Positions 50,201 through 61,290 of a DNA stretch of 64,000 nucleotides are shown here, in pieces. The first letter of the stretch is position 1. The number at the start of each line of letters is the position of its first letter. The position numbers were made by a program, and so were the translations under genes. This DNA is from Eremophila alpestris peregrina (Eukaryota > Chordata > Aves > Passeriformes > Alaudidae): the NCBI GenBank assembly GCA_009792885.1, contig WMCF01000009.1, forward strand, positions 3,576,954 through 3,640,953, read 5' to 3'. Below the pieces are notes generated by a model. The model was not told where the DNA came from. It was given only the letters and a program-made list of their open reading frames with translations, and did no database searches.

Positions 50201-53200
50201 ATTCAAAGAAACCACTGACTAGCTTTAATAATTGAGATAATTCAGATAAAGCTTGACCAGTTGCTGACCACATCTCACCTGTGTTTCAGGATTAAGAGAT
50301 TGGCAACAACTTCACTGTAAGAAATGCCCAAGGAATCTCAAGACAAGACACTTATCCCAATGGTATGGCTATAAAACAACATAGGAACATTGTAAAAATT
50401 TAGTGCTGTAGGAGTGTTGAGTATCTGAAGAGAAGCTTTTGAATGTATCAAATTTCTATAGGATGTGTGGATATGAAGTGTTTCACTGAGCTTTCTGAAA
50501 GGATATAGACCAGGTCGATCCTAATGTTCAGCAAAATTCTAATTGTATCAATTACTTACTATTTATCTGAAGAATAACAATGGGATTCAACTAAAATAAG
50601 CTTCAAATGGTAACATATCCCCCAGGGTCCATCGAAGCCCTCTCACAGTCTCTGCCTATGACTTCTGTCATAAAATTAATGACATTGTCTACATTTCAAA
50701 GAGCACTCCCAAAAAAATGCCTCCTTTTTAGAATTACTTGAATCCTGATGAACAGCAACATATGAAAGTCACATGTTGTGAAATCAGATTTCCAAAACTG
50801 AAACAGTGTCACACTTGTAGAAAGTAAAAACCAAAAACTTTATTTGGTGTCCCAAGCATTCTTGTGGTTCCTGTGAAAAGAAGCCACACCTTCCCAAGCA
50901 GTCATGTGCAACTGACATTTTGGAGACTGCTGAAGAATGTAAATTTATTTATCACAAAGGGCACAATTACATTTTTATGATGCTTTAGCAGATACCTATA
51001 CTATTCCTTACCTCATTGTCCCTCAGCAGGGGCTCAATTCTTAAGACTCTTTTATTGGCCTCGCTGAGTTTTTAGGGAAAGCCAAAGGATAAATGTATTG
51101 AGAGGCCATTATTAAAATAAAAGCTTTGTTTACTAAATAGAAGCAGGCATTTCAAAGAGGCTTCTGATTCTGAGTGCACCATGCTGGCCTACTTTTCAAA
51201 AATGCTCAGCACCTGCAGTTCCCCCTGCAAAGGAGGTTGGAGAATGAGACATTCAACACTTCAATTAGTGTACTGAAAGCACAAAGGCTTTAATTAACAT
51301 AAGATCCAGTGCAGTGATTTATGCAGATTAACTTTATTTACAAAGTTGAGCTCTAACAGGTGTTTTGCTGTCCTCCCTCCAAATTTAACAGTGTTTTAAT
51401 TTTTCACTTAGGCAATCAAACTCAAACAGAAATTTAGTTGAATAAGTACATGGATCTGCTTTTGCCATTCTCACATCACAAAGGTTGTTAAATCACAGAA
51501 GACTGGGCATCATCATAACAAGAAAGAATGCCTTACAAAAAAGGGGAAAAGAATTATGAACAATCCTGCATGTGTAAGAATGCCTTTCAAGGACTGAATA
51601 CTGAACAAACCCTTGCAGTCCTTGCAGTAAAGCTTCATGTATTGTACCTCCACTCATGGACTGTCAGCATTACGCCTTGCCAATTCATAATTAACATCTG
51701 CTGTAGCCAAAGAACCCAATGCCAGATGCAAACTGCTAAGGTCCATTTCAATTGTGGCACCACAAGTGCAGAAAATTATTTTCTGCTGAGAGAGAGAAAG
51801 TTTCAGAACCTGCTCCACAGAACAATTCACTTAGGAGTCATGCATGGGATTATTTAGCTAGGCTTTTTTCTGTAGTTATCTGAAAAGTAGGGATATGGAG
51901 TCAGCTGGTGAGAAGACTCCAGATGGTGGCTTGTGTCACCATCACCTCAGTAGCCTGCCTTTGAGTCTTCATCTTCACCAGACACCTTAAATCAGAGAGG
52001 TGTGTTACCTGTGTCTTACCCAGAGGAAAGACTTCAGCTCCATTTGGCCTATTTGGCTGTTCATGAAGAATTTTGTTAGGATCGCCTGCAAAGCTTTTTT
52101 GATGGTGATGTGCAAACCCAAAAATCAGATGTAAGAAAAAAATCTGGAGATCTCTGATCAAAAACATCCTCCTATCCAGTAAATTAGGAGGTGAATTTAA
52201 GGGTGACAAGAACCAGAACCTCCTCCAAAATTGAAATTCACTGTGGTATCCACAAGCTAAGCTGTGTGTGTGCATACAAAATTAACACTGTCTGTGAAAA
52301 TAAATAGCCTTGGCAGCAACACTCCAGAGCTAGAGCATAATTGGCCTGCATTTTACTCCCCTTTTTTCCTTGTAATTTCTTTGTGCTGTGGGGTTTTTTT
52401 TGTGTAAAGAAACCCTCATTCGAGGGATTTATAGTCTTTCAGGGAGGAAATTAAAGATTCAGTGTCTCTCCATCACTCACAAACAGCAAGACTTGATTTT
52501 TTAAATATTGTTGTTATTTGTGACTGCAGTTTATCTGCATATCTTCAGACAACAGTAGCTGTTCTTGCATGAGTTTGAAATACAGCAACCAGTGCGTGCA
52601 ATGGGATGGAGTTAAAATAAGGAAACCTTTTCTTCACCCTCCATTGCATATTAGAGCATGGTGTTCACTGAACATCATGGAGACAGCCCATATTTGTACC
52701 TTCCCCCTCACACTTGCATGGATCAGCCTGATGAAAGATCCAGATTTAGGTTCATAGCATTCCTTGCCCTACTCCTCTTAACACTTGATAAAAATAAAAC
52801 TCAGGCAACTGATTATGGATAATCCAACCCCCCTGCCCCCAGACATTACATTGAAACTTCAAAAAAGCCTATTCTAAAGGGGCCCTAAAGAGCAGGATGA
52901 GAGGTTATTCATTACCTCCTGTGAACTGGACTGCATTAAGTGCCTGGTCCTCAAATAGATCTGATCCTGCAAGAGGGGGAAGGCCTGGGTCCCACAATGG
53001 GCTCAGTGTGGCAGCCCCCCTTGCCTACACAGAATCCCATTGACAGCATTCAAACAGTCTCGCCCACTGATGGGTGTTTAAAGGTCTACACTGGCCATGA
53101 GGTTTTTTTCCAAGAATAGCTACGGTTATTCATCCTAAATGGCCCAGAAAGCCTGGAGAAAGCTCACATATTTTTGTTGAGCATGATGCGCACAAACATG

Positions 53201-54329
53201 AGCTCAGAAGGGTTAGCTGCAGACTTGAGGAGGGAAAGATCTTAAGTGTAGGTTTGGTCTATGTGCTTAGATCCCTTTTCTCAGAAAACTTTGAGAATTA
53301 ATCCTGTCTCTGAAGATTGCAGCAAATGGAAACAATGAGAAGTGCTAAAGCTAAATCAACCCCTGGGTAAATGACATAATCCTCCCCAGTGCCAAAACAT
53401 TGTCTGAGGAATTCCTCAGTTTTATATATGAACCTGCTGTAATTCTTTTAGGTGTCCCTTAGCACTCCCCCAAGGCACATGAAACCTGGCTTTTCTACTG
53501 GACTCAAGTGTTGGGACTGCACAGAGAGAAAAAAAGCATTTCATAGAGAAAAGGAGCAGGTATGTTATGAAAACAAACCAAGACAATTTTTCCAAGGTAA
53601 ATAGCTTACAGATTGTCACTGTCTCTTTGCTGTAAAAGCTTCATGCAAAAAGAAGATAGCTGCTCTTCTGACCTTGTTCACCATGGCTAAATTTCACTCC
53701 TAGTTCCTTTTGCTTCAGCATTCTAGGACAGCCATCCAGTATTTCACCAATCGACCTTTCACTTCTCATTTGAAAAATCTAATTAATAGAGGAACCTTTC
53801 TTTGGTTTAAATTCAACTAGACTTAAATCTGCTTGATGCAGACTTATACTTTCAAAACAATACACCTCTTTGGGCGTATATATATCTGTTTCATACAGCA
53901 ACATCCCAAAATGCCACAGTGATAAGCATTTCTAGTAGCAGTACTTTTACAAATTAAGTCCAAAAGGAGTTTTCTTAGAGACACTGTGAAAAAGACCTAA
54001 GAAAGACCCTGAAGTACAGAATAACACCTTAGCCAAGAGACAAAGGAAAATCATTGCTTCTCCTAAAAAAGCCATACAGAGTGCATCCAAAATATCTTCC
54101 ATAAAATATGAGTTTTGTGGCTTGAAGAAGAGTGCAAAAGGCTTTAGTGGTAGATGCAGTGAAGTTACGTTTAAGGAATATTATGATCATCTGAATAATT
54201 TCACGGAGAATAGGGAAGAAAAGATTCTGATACCTCATGAATATATTAATAGTTAGTTAAATGAACCAATAAGCCCATGGGAAACTGCACTTGATTGTTG
54301 AATTATTGAATTTTTGATTGTTGATTTTC
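47212..54329. other. Intergenic stretch, no gene recognised
   Basis: AT-rich unique DNA. Apart from the T12/C16 homopolymer block near 48359-48402, which is listed separately, I see no mobile element, RNA gene or credible exon. Open frames up to 124 codons (for example 51901-52275 minus) show no known motif. Confidence 0.65.
48359..48402. repeat. Homopolymer block: T12 then C16
   Basis: A run of 12 T at 48359-48370 and a pure run of 16 C at 48387-48402, separated by 16 bp. The block superficially mimics a polypyrimidine tract followed by CAG, but no exon follows. Such runs are prone to sequencing and assembly error. Confidence 0.9.
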
Positions 54330-55070
54330 TGAAAGATGTTAGACAAGGTCTCTTACCAAAGTATGGAGAAGAAGCTAAACTGCCGCAGAGCAAGAGGAAA
54401 GGTCTTTCCAGAGAGTAAGAAGAAATACTCAGGTTTCTCTGCTGGAGAACATCAAGTGCTCTGGCAGAGTCTGGTTCTGGGAGCCACACTATTCAACAAA
54501 TTTCTAAAACTGTAGAAAGACCGGATGGGCAGGGAAGCAATGAAATTGTTGAGGATTGTAACAATAAAGGACAGCTGTCAAGAACTGCACAAGCTTCAGA
54601 AGATAGTAACTGGGTAAAGAAATGGCAAGATGAAATCTACGAGGAATAAAGGAAAACCATTCATCAGTTGTTTATTATGCACATGATGGAGACTTCTAAC
54701 AATTCACAGCTACTCAGGAAAGAGGTTTTGAAGTCAAAAATGTGTACGAATATTTATCAGTTAATAAAGGCAGATCATATTACATAAAATAGGGGGGGAA
54801 AGGGAAAGAATAAAAAGGAGAATGCTCCACTGCTGCAGATATGAAATGGATATTGCAGTGCAGTTCTAATTCTGGCCCACTTGAGACGTTACAGAGGACC
54901 AAGACAAGATGTGGAAAAGGCAACAAAGGTGATCTGTGCTAAGGTACAGCTGCCACCTCAGGGATGAATAGGAATGCAGATTCTCCAGACCTGATTGCAG
55001 GGGGGCATGCTACTGGCTAATGAAACCATTAGTGACAAAGAAAGAGTGTTTATTACCTTTTTATAATCCT
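54330..55070 (+). mobile_element. Ancient CR1/L3-like LINE relic
   Basis: Diverged blocks occur in the order of the reverse-transcriptase C-terminal region of old amniote CR1 elements. They are GGTTCTGGGAGCC...ACTATTCAACA (about 54472-54496), ACTGGGTAAAGAAATGGCAAGATGAAA (type only, about 54608-54634), ACTCAGGAAAGAGGTTTTGAAGTC (type only, about 54712-54736), and GCAGTGCAGTTCTAATTCTGG followed by GGCAACAAAGGTGATC (about 54855-54933). Many stops and indels show great age compared with the CR1 copies at 4875, 40533 and 60154. Ends are approximate. Confidence 0.72.
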
Positions 55071-58000
55071 AAGAAGTAAAAAGTCATCTAAAGATAAAAG
55101 CAAGCAGCCAGTTCATCTAATCAAGGGGAAATATTTTTTCATTTATCATATTCTTAAGCCATAGGACTGTGCTATGCCCAAAAATACCTATGTCTTTTGG
55201 AGTTCAAATTTATGGAAATAAAGTCTACAGCACCATCTTGGGTCCAGGCAATGCCTGAGCATGAGCAGCCGCAGCTGGAAGAGCCTGTCAGGGAAGCATC
55301 ACTACATGTTTGCCTCTCCCAAAACTCTCCCCAGGCATTTATTGTTGACCAGTGTCAGACACTAATAGGTTTGGCTTCTCTGTGTGAAGTAAAACAAAAA
55401 ATGAACTAGAGCTACAGGAGACCTGGGACTTATGAGCCAGCATTTGGTAACACAAGTGAAAAAAGCAGACATTTGAACAGTAAATAAAACAATGCATTAA
55501 TCATGGGACAGAGGCCAAAGAGAAGTTCCTAATCTCTTTTGTAACATGAGCTTGAGGAGGCGTTCAATCAAAATTAAGTGTTGACAAAATTCCAAGCTGG
55601 CCGAGGACAACACCTTTCTGCATGATTTGCAAACAGGCTTCAGCATTCAGCCGTCAAGGCCATGAACTTAGCAAGAGTCAAAAATGAACCAAATATTCAT
55701 GTGGATAATCACTGTTAATGAGGATAACTTTGGATGGGACATGGAAATTCACACTTCTGAGGTTAAGCCTATCCTTAGAGGGTACCTCTAATGAGGGAGG
55801 CAAGTCATCCAAAGCCTGCTGATGCAGGATTCCCACACCTTCCCTTCTCATCAGGCAGTTCCTTGGACCAAATCACATGCTTTACAATGAGAACGATTCT
55901 GAAGCTTTTTTTAAAAAGGGTTTTCACCAGTTGCACTTTCCAAACTGATTTATTAGGTGCTTCTCTCTGTTATTAATAAGAATTAGTAAAAATATTTATG
56001 ATGTCTTTATGTCTTTTCTGTTCTTTGGAGAATCTAAGAGTGTGAGAAGTATGGAGGCTCCAAGCCTGTGTACTGTCTGTGACCATTTGCCTGGGCCAGG
56101 AATTTGATTTATTGTCTATGTCACCACATTCCTGATAATCATCAGAATAACCAACCTGTGAGAAAGGGATGGAAGTGTTCAGCCACATCAAAAAGGAAAT
56201 CACAGGAAAAAAAACAAGGTCAAAGTGATAAAGCATGGAGCTATTACTCAGTGCCTACAGGGCAAGTACAGTTATGGTACTCATAGAAGGAACTTCGATG
56301 ATAACAGAAAACAGCACCAAATGAATCCATCCAATTAACAAAGATCACACCTAGAAAAGACTAAATAGCCTATTGAGTCTGTCACATACAAGCACTAGCC
56401 TGGATTGCAATTCCTTGGAAGTCAATAAAATCCCCAACAAAGTTTCATCAGCCTGGGAATGATGCAAATTATTTTCAAGCACAGCTAACTGGTTAATTTA
56501 ACCACAAACCATTTGTTTTCATAAAGCTGAGGTCAGTCTAAATCCAGAAATGTTTTCAGGTTAGAAATTAAAACAAAATCGATCTCTCAAGAAAGCAGTG
56601 CATGAAAAGACTTTTCTGTCTCAGCAACACTGTATCATTCTGTGACATGAATTGAAAAGGAGGCAAAATAAATCCTATTAATATATTTGCATGTATAAAC
56701 AATGGAAAAACTGAATACAGTAAACCTAAGTAATAAAAAACGTTTTCATATTTTAAAGTGTTTCAAAAACCACAGTTGCTAGTAAGAACAGACATAATTC
56801 ACACCTTTTTTGTTTCCCCACCCATGTGAAACACTTAATTTAGTCAACAGTGTGACCTGTTGAGCCAAAGCTATCATATTTCATTATCCTCAAATTAGAG
56901 ACACTTTGTGACAGGAGATTCCTGCATCACCCCCAGCAACACCATCCAGCCACGGGCTGGGCTGGGAGCATGAATACACAGACATGAGTGAAGAAAGGAG
57001 GACGTGGGTAACTCAGGCAGGGCATGGCAAAAGCAGAGAGGTGGAGATTTCCTAGGAAGGACTGCGGAAAGACACTTAAGGTGTACTAAACTTCTGGTCC
57101 TTGTTCCCCACCCTTTCCCAAGTTATCACCCTTGTTAACTTCATAAAGGTGGCAGGAGGCTCCACTAACATCTGTGAAGTACTTTAAAATTACGTCATTT
57201 TATTAAATGTGCATTGTACATGCCAAAACTAAATCCTGCAACTTTGGCATGCCCAAATGGTTCAGAAAAAGCCAATGGGAACAATAATATATGGGTGAGC
57301 AGGGAGAAAATTCTCTTAAGGAATAACATGGAGCAAACTCCAAGGCATTTATTGTTAGAAGAAGGGAAAATGCATATTTTATTCATTTTATGACAACTAT
57401 TGCACAAAGCTGCCCTCACTTGCTTACCCCCAGGGGGTTGTACTCTTTCCAGCAATAATGGTCTTTGCCACTTGCATCAGCCATTTTAGTCTCAATCTCT
57501 GTTCTTGTCAAAGTTAAAAGAAATTTCACAGGGTCCTCCCAGGGCAGGCTCCCCAGCCTGGCTGTCATTGACATTTTGTGCAATCAATCTTATTTCCATC
57601 ACTGAAGTGAGGAACTGGGTAACCTTCTGTGCACATAGTTATCAAAATAAGCATTTATAAATGAATATACAAAGGGCTTATTTAAAAGCAACACAAAGAG
57701 GACTTGAGAGGACTGCTGGACTTTATGACCCGAGTACACAGATGAAGAGGAGGGACAAAGGAGTGGGAGGAGATATGAAAGAGTTAAAGATTTGTAAGGA
57801 TAGAGTTTTAAAAAGTTATTTGGTATGGGAATTAACATGAAAAGGAGACCCAAAAGATTCCTTTTCTTGGATGAAAACCTGTCCTGTGTATGTTTAAGGA
57901 AGGCTTGTGACTCAGTATTTGCCTTAACCCATCCTGCTGCAGTCAGAGATGTTTCTCTCCCTCATTCCTCTTCATGCTGCTGGCCCTCACCACCTCTCTC

Positions 58001-60153
58001 ATGCCAAGGTGTCTCAGTGGAATTGACCCAACTGAAAGCCCCCATCTTTTCTGATTTACTCATCAGCCAGCTCAGTTTTCAGACCCATCCTCCTCCAGAG
58101 ATATTGGTGGCACAAGGTGGTGCAGGCAAGGAAGGAGCTAAACCACAAACAAGAAAGGGACAGAAAGGGGAAAGACTGATCTACAGTACCAGGTGAACTG
58201 ATTTACTGGGAATTTCAAGAGAGATCCCTTCCCACTCAAAAAAAAAATAAAATAATTGCAACAAACCAAGAGTAAAATGATGAAACTTCACAACCTCTCT
58301 AACTTGCTGGCCTTGATAGCAATTTACAATACAGCTTGCAAAAGTATATAGTGCTCCCAAAAGAGCAGCATACAAAATACGTAGAGACTCCCACGTTTCC
58401 ACATTCCTAGCTCCCACCTTTTTAGAGGCTGAATAGGATAAATCCACCTGGATTTATACTACAGTAGTACAATGAAAAACCCTACAAGAGTAACAAGAAA
58501 GTAGGTTTTCAGCAAGTGTCTTACTAAGTGTCTGTTTAACCTAGTTCTGGTGGGAATACACTGCATGAAGCCTTTGTGAACACTTTGTTCAGCACTGGTG
58601 AGAGTCCTCTGGAAAGCTTCAAGCTCCCCTGTCGTCAGATGCTGAAAATATCAGTGTAAGATCTGCATGAACATCCCTTAACCATAGCATAAAAGTAGAA
58701 ATACATCAGCAAAACAAAAGGAGATTGCCAGTCTTAGTGGACTCAATAGATTTCAGTACATTGAAAGAACAAGTTAGTTAATTGCATATTTAAAATAAAC
58801 CTATAATATTATCTCCAACATATAACTTCATTTATTATGTCCTATATTTAAAAAGTTGTTTATTAATATCTTCTATTATGATATAGTAGATTAATCTCTC
58901 TTTCTCCTTAGTTTATTTTTTGTTATTGTTTTGATTTGTTAGTTTTTAATTTGCCAAACTAGAAAGTTGAAGTGTAGCACCAGGAATCATGTTAAAATAT
59001 TGTAGGACCAGACCTGCTCTTGAAATTTGGACTAAAACCTAATGAAAACCACCAGCTCTTCAGAACCCTACATGTCTGCACACAGCGCTAGTGACAGGCT
59101 GGGGGCATGATAAATCTTAAATTAAAAGAAAAGAAAAAAGAATTATAAAATTATTGAAAGTTATAGATTGAAAACCCTTATTATATCATTTAAATAATCA
59201 CCTGCCCTATATTCCCTGGCACTCTCCAGGCTATACAACTTTAGTCCAAGTCTGAAATGGTTTAGATTGCAATGAAGTAAATTATTTTATTTCAGATTGC
59301 TGAAATAAAATAATTTTAATTGGCTGATTTTGTATGTGACTAGGAAGACTTTAGACTCTGCCCAATGAAGATACAAAGGGGGAAAAAGTCACTTTCTAAG
59401 TATTTTTCTCTGTCAGTGGTACATTTCCTTTTCAGAAAGACATTAGCTTTGTTTCTGACTTAATATTCACAGTTCAGACACACACCAACTATTCACACAA
59501 TAAATACAACTGGTTGAAGGTGGGGTTCTTAATACTTTTGCTGCTAGGTTTTTAGTTTCATGAAAACGACCTGCTGTATTCAAGATCTTATTTTCACAGT
59601 CTATATAAAAATAAAATAATTATACTTTAAAACATTTTTGCTCTGGCAGAGATAAAACAGGTTTAAAACAGGTTCAGACTTGAAGGCTTTCTGGAAACAT
59701 AATATAGAATTGAGGTTTTCAAATGTAAAATAAACAGGATAATGCAGTGAATGATAATACAGCAACTACAACATACGATCACTTATATCCATTTTCATTC
59801 TCGCACCATTTAACAATAATTTTTCTCCATTCCTTTTAACTCCATGGAAAAAATATTAAGAGGGGTTTATAGCACTTGAACAGTCTTTGAAATCTTGTTA
59901 TAGCCTTCCACACATTAAACTATATTTTCATTTCCCATTTACAAAGAAGCTGGGATCACTGACAACGTTACAAATTTTTTTGAAGATACATAGAACTTGT
60001 GGGTAACCAAAGACCTGAGGTTTTGCAGAAGAATTTGACAAAACAAGAGTAGAACAGCTTGAAACACCTCAAGCACAAGCAATTTATTTGCATCTGGAGG
60101 AGGTAACGCCATATACCTTTATGACCCTCTAGTGCCTTTTTTGTTTCCATCCC
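55071..60153. other. Intergenic stretch, no gene recognised
   Basis: AT-rich unique DNA apart from the perfect hairpin at 59279-59316. Small open frames here (for example 57825-58196) have no recognisable domain. Confidence 0.65.
59279..59316. repeat. Perfect 17-bp inverted repeat with 4-nt loop
   Basis: The left arm 59279-59295 (AAATTATTTTATTTCAG) and right arm 59300-59316 are exact reverse complements around the loop ATTG. The flanking bases 59278 and 59317 are both T, so pairing stops there. Nothing else in the window has such a long perfect stem with so small a loop. Confidence 0.95.
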
Positions 60154-60940
60154 CAGGAAGGATATGGGAATCTCATGAGGTTAAACAAGTCCAAGTGCAG
60201 AGTCCTGTACTTGGATCAAGGCAATTCCCACTATCAATACAGTCTGGGGGATGAAGGAATTGAGATCAGATCCACTGAGAAGGAACTGGGGGTGCTGGTG
60301 GATGAAAAACTGCCCACGAGTTGGCATGTGCACTTATCCCAAGTGTATCCTGGGCCACATCCAAAGCAGTGTGACCGGCAGGTCAAGAGAAGTGACTCTG
60401 TCCTCTACTCCACTGTCATGAGACCTCACCTGGAGCACTGCATCCATTTCTGGGGTCCCCAGAGAGGGACAGAAGGGACATGGACCTGTTGGAATCGGTT
60501 CAGTGGGGGGTGATTAGAGCGTCAGTAGAGGGATGTTTCATGACTCCTGTGAAGACAGTCTGAGAGAACTGGGGTTGTTCAGACCAGAAAAGAAAAAGGG
60601 AAATGACTGCAGCCTTTCAGTACTTAAAGGGGGCTTGTAAGTGAAATGGGGACAATCTTTGTAGCAGGTCCTGTTGCAACAGGACAGAGAGTAAGGGCTT
60701 TAAACTAAAAAAGGATTGATTTAGTTTAGATATAAGGAAGAAGATTTTGACAATGAGGGCAAAATTGAGGATCAGGTCGTCCAGAGAGGTGGTAGATGTG
60801 CCGTCCCTAGAAATATTTAAGGTCAGGTTAAACAGGGCTCTGTGCGACTTGATCTAATTAAAGATGTCCCTTCTCCTTGCAGGGGGGCTGGATTAACTGA
60901 CCTCCAAAACGCACGCTATCCTTTGATTCTATGATCTCAC
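60154..60940 (+). mobile_element. 5'-truncated CR1 LINE
   Basis: The copy starts within CR1 ORF2 (GGAAGGATATGGGAATCTCA). The frame reads L-M-R-L-N-K-S-K-C-R-V-L-Y-L-D, then E-L-G-V-L-V-D-E-K-L, then M-R-P-H-L-E-H-C-I-H-F-W-G-P, all hallmarks of the CR1 reverse-transcriptase C-terminus. It ends with the CR1 3' region and TTGATTCTATGATCTCA at about 60923-60939. A 112-codon open frame (60175-60513) survives but is interrupted afterwards, so the copy is a pseudogene. It stops exactly where the second CpG-rich block begins. Confidence 0.93.
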
Positions 60941-60944
60941 ATCC

Positions 60945-61290
60945 GCGAACGCAGAGATGTTCCTTTCCCCGCTGCCCAGCGAACCCGGGCGCTCCCCGGA
61001 ACCAAGCGCCATCCCCCGTGGGGCTGCAGTCACCGCCGCGGCCGCTGGGTGGCGCTGGGTGCCCGCGGGAGCGCTGCGCCTCCCGCTCTTCCCGCTCCAT
61101 CCGCGCGGCTTTTCCACGGCAGCCGCGAAAACCCTGCAAAACCAGCCCCTGCTCCTTCCAGGGGCCCCGGACAGCCTGAAAATGCTCTCTGCCCGCCCCT
61201 GAAAGCCCAGGTTTGCTCGAGAGGGCCGAGTGTGGCCACCCTCAGGTACCGCTGCTCTCATGCGTGCTTGGTGGCTCCAGCGCGGCGGAC
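60945..61290. promoter_or_regulatory. Small CpG island abutting a CR1 3' end
   Basis: About 345 bp, GC- and CpG-rich (for example CCGCCGCGGCCGC at 61032-61044 and GCGGGAGCGCTGCGCC at 61065-61080), bordered by the CR1 tail on one side and AT-rich DNA on the other. Several CAGGT splice-donor-like sites exist on the + strand (for example CTCAGGTACC near 61240), so a spliced non-coding transcript is possible. The overlapping Pro/Arg/Ala-rich open frames on both strands match nothing known. Confidence 0.6.

Noticed and set aside
60175..60513. 112-codon open frame resembling a reverse transcriptase
   Set aside because: Not a host gene. It is part of the 5'-truncated CR1 at 60154-60940 and is interrupted downstream.
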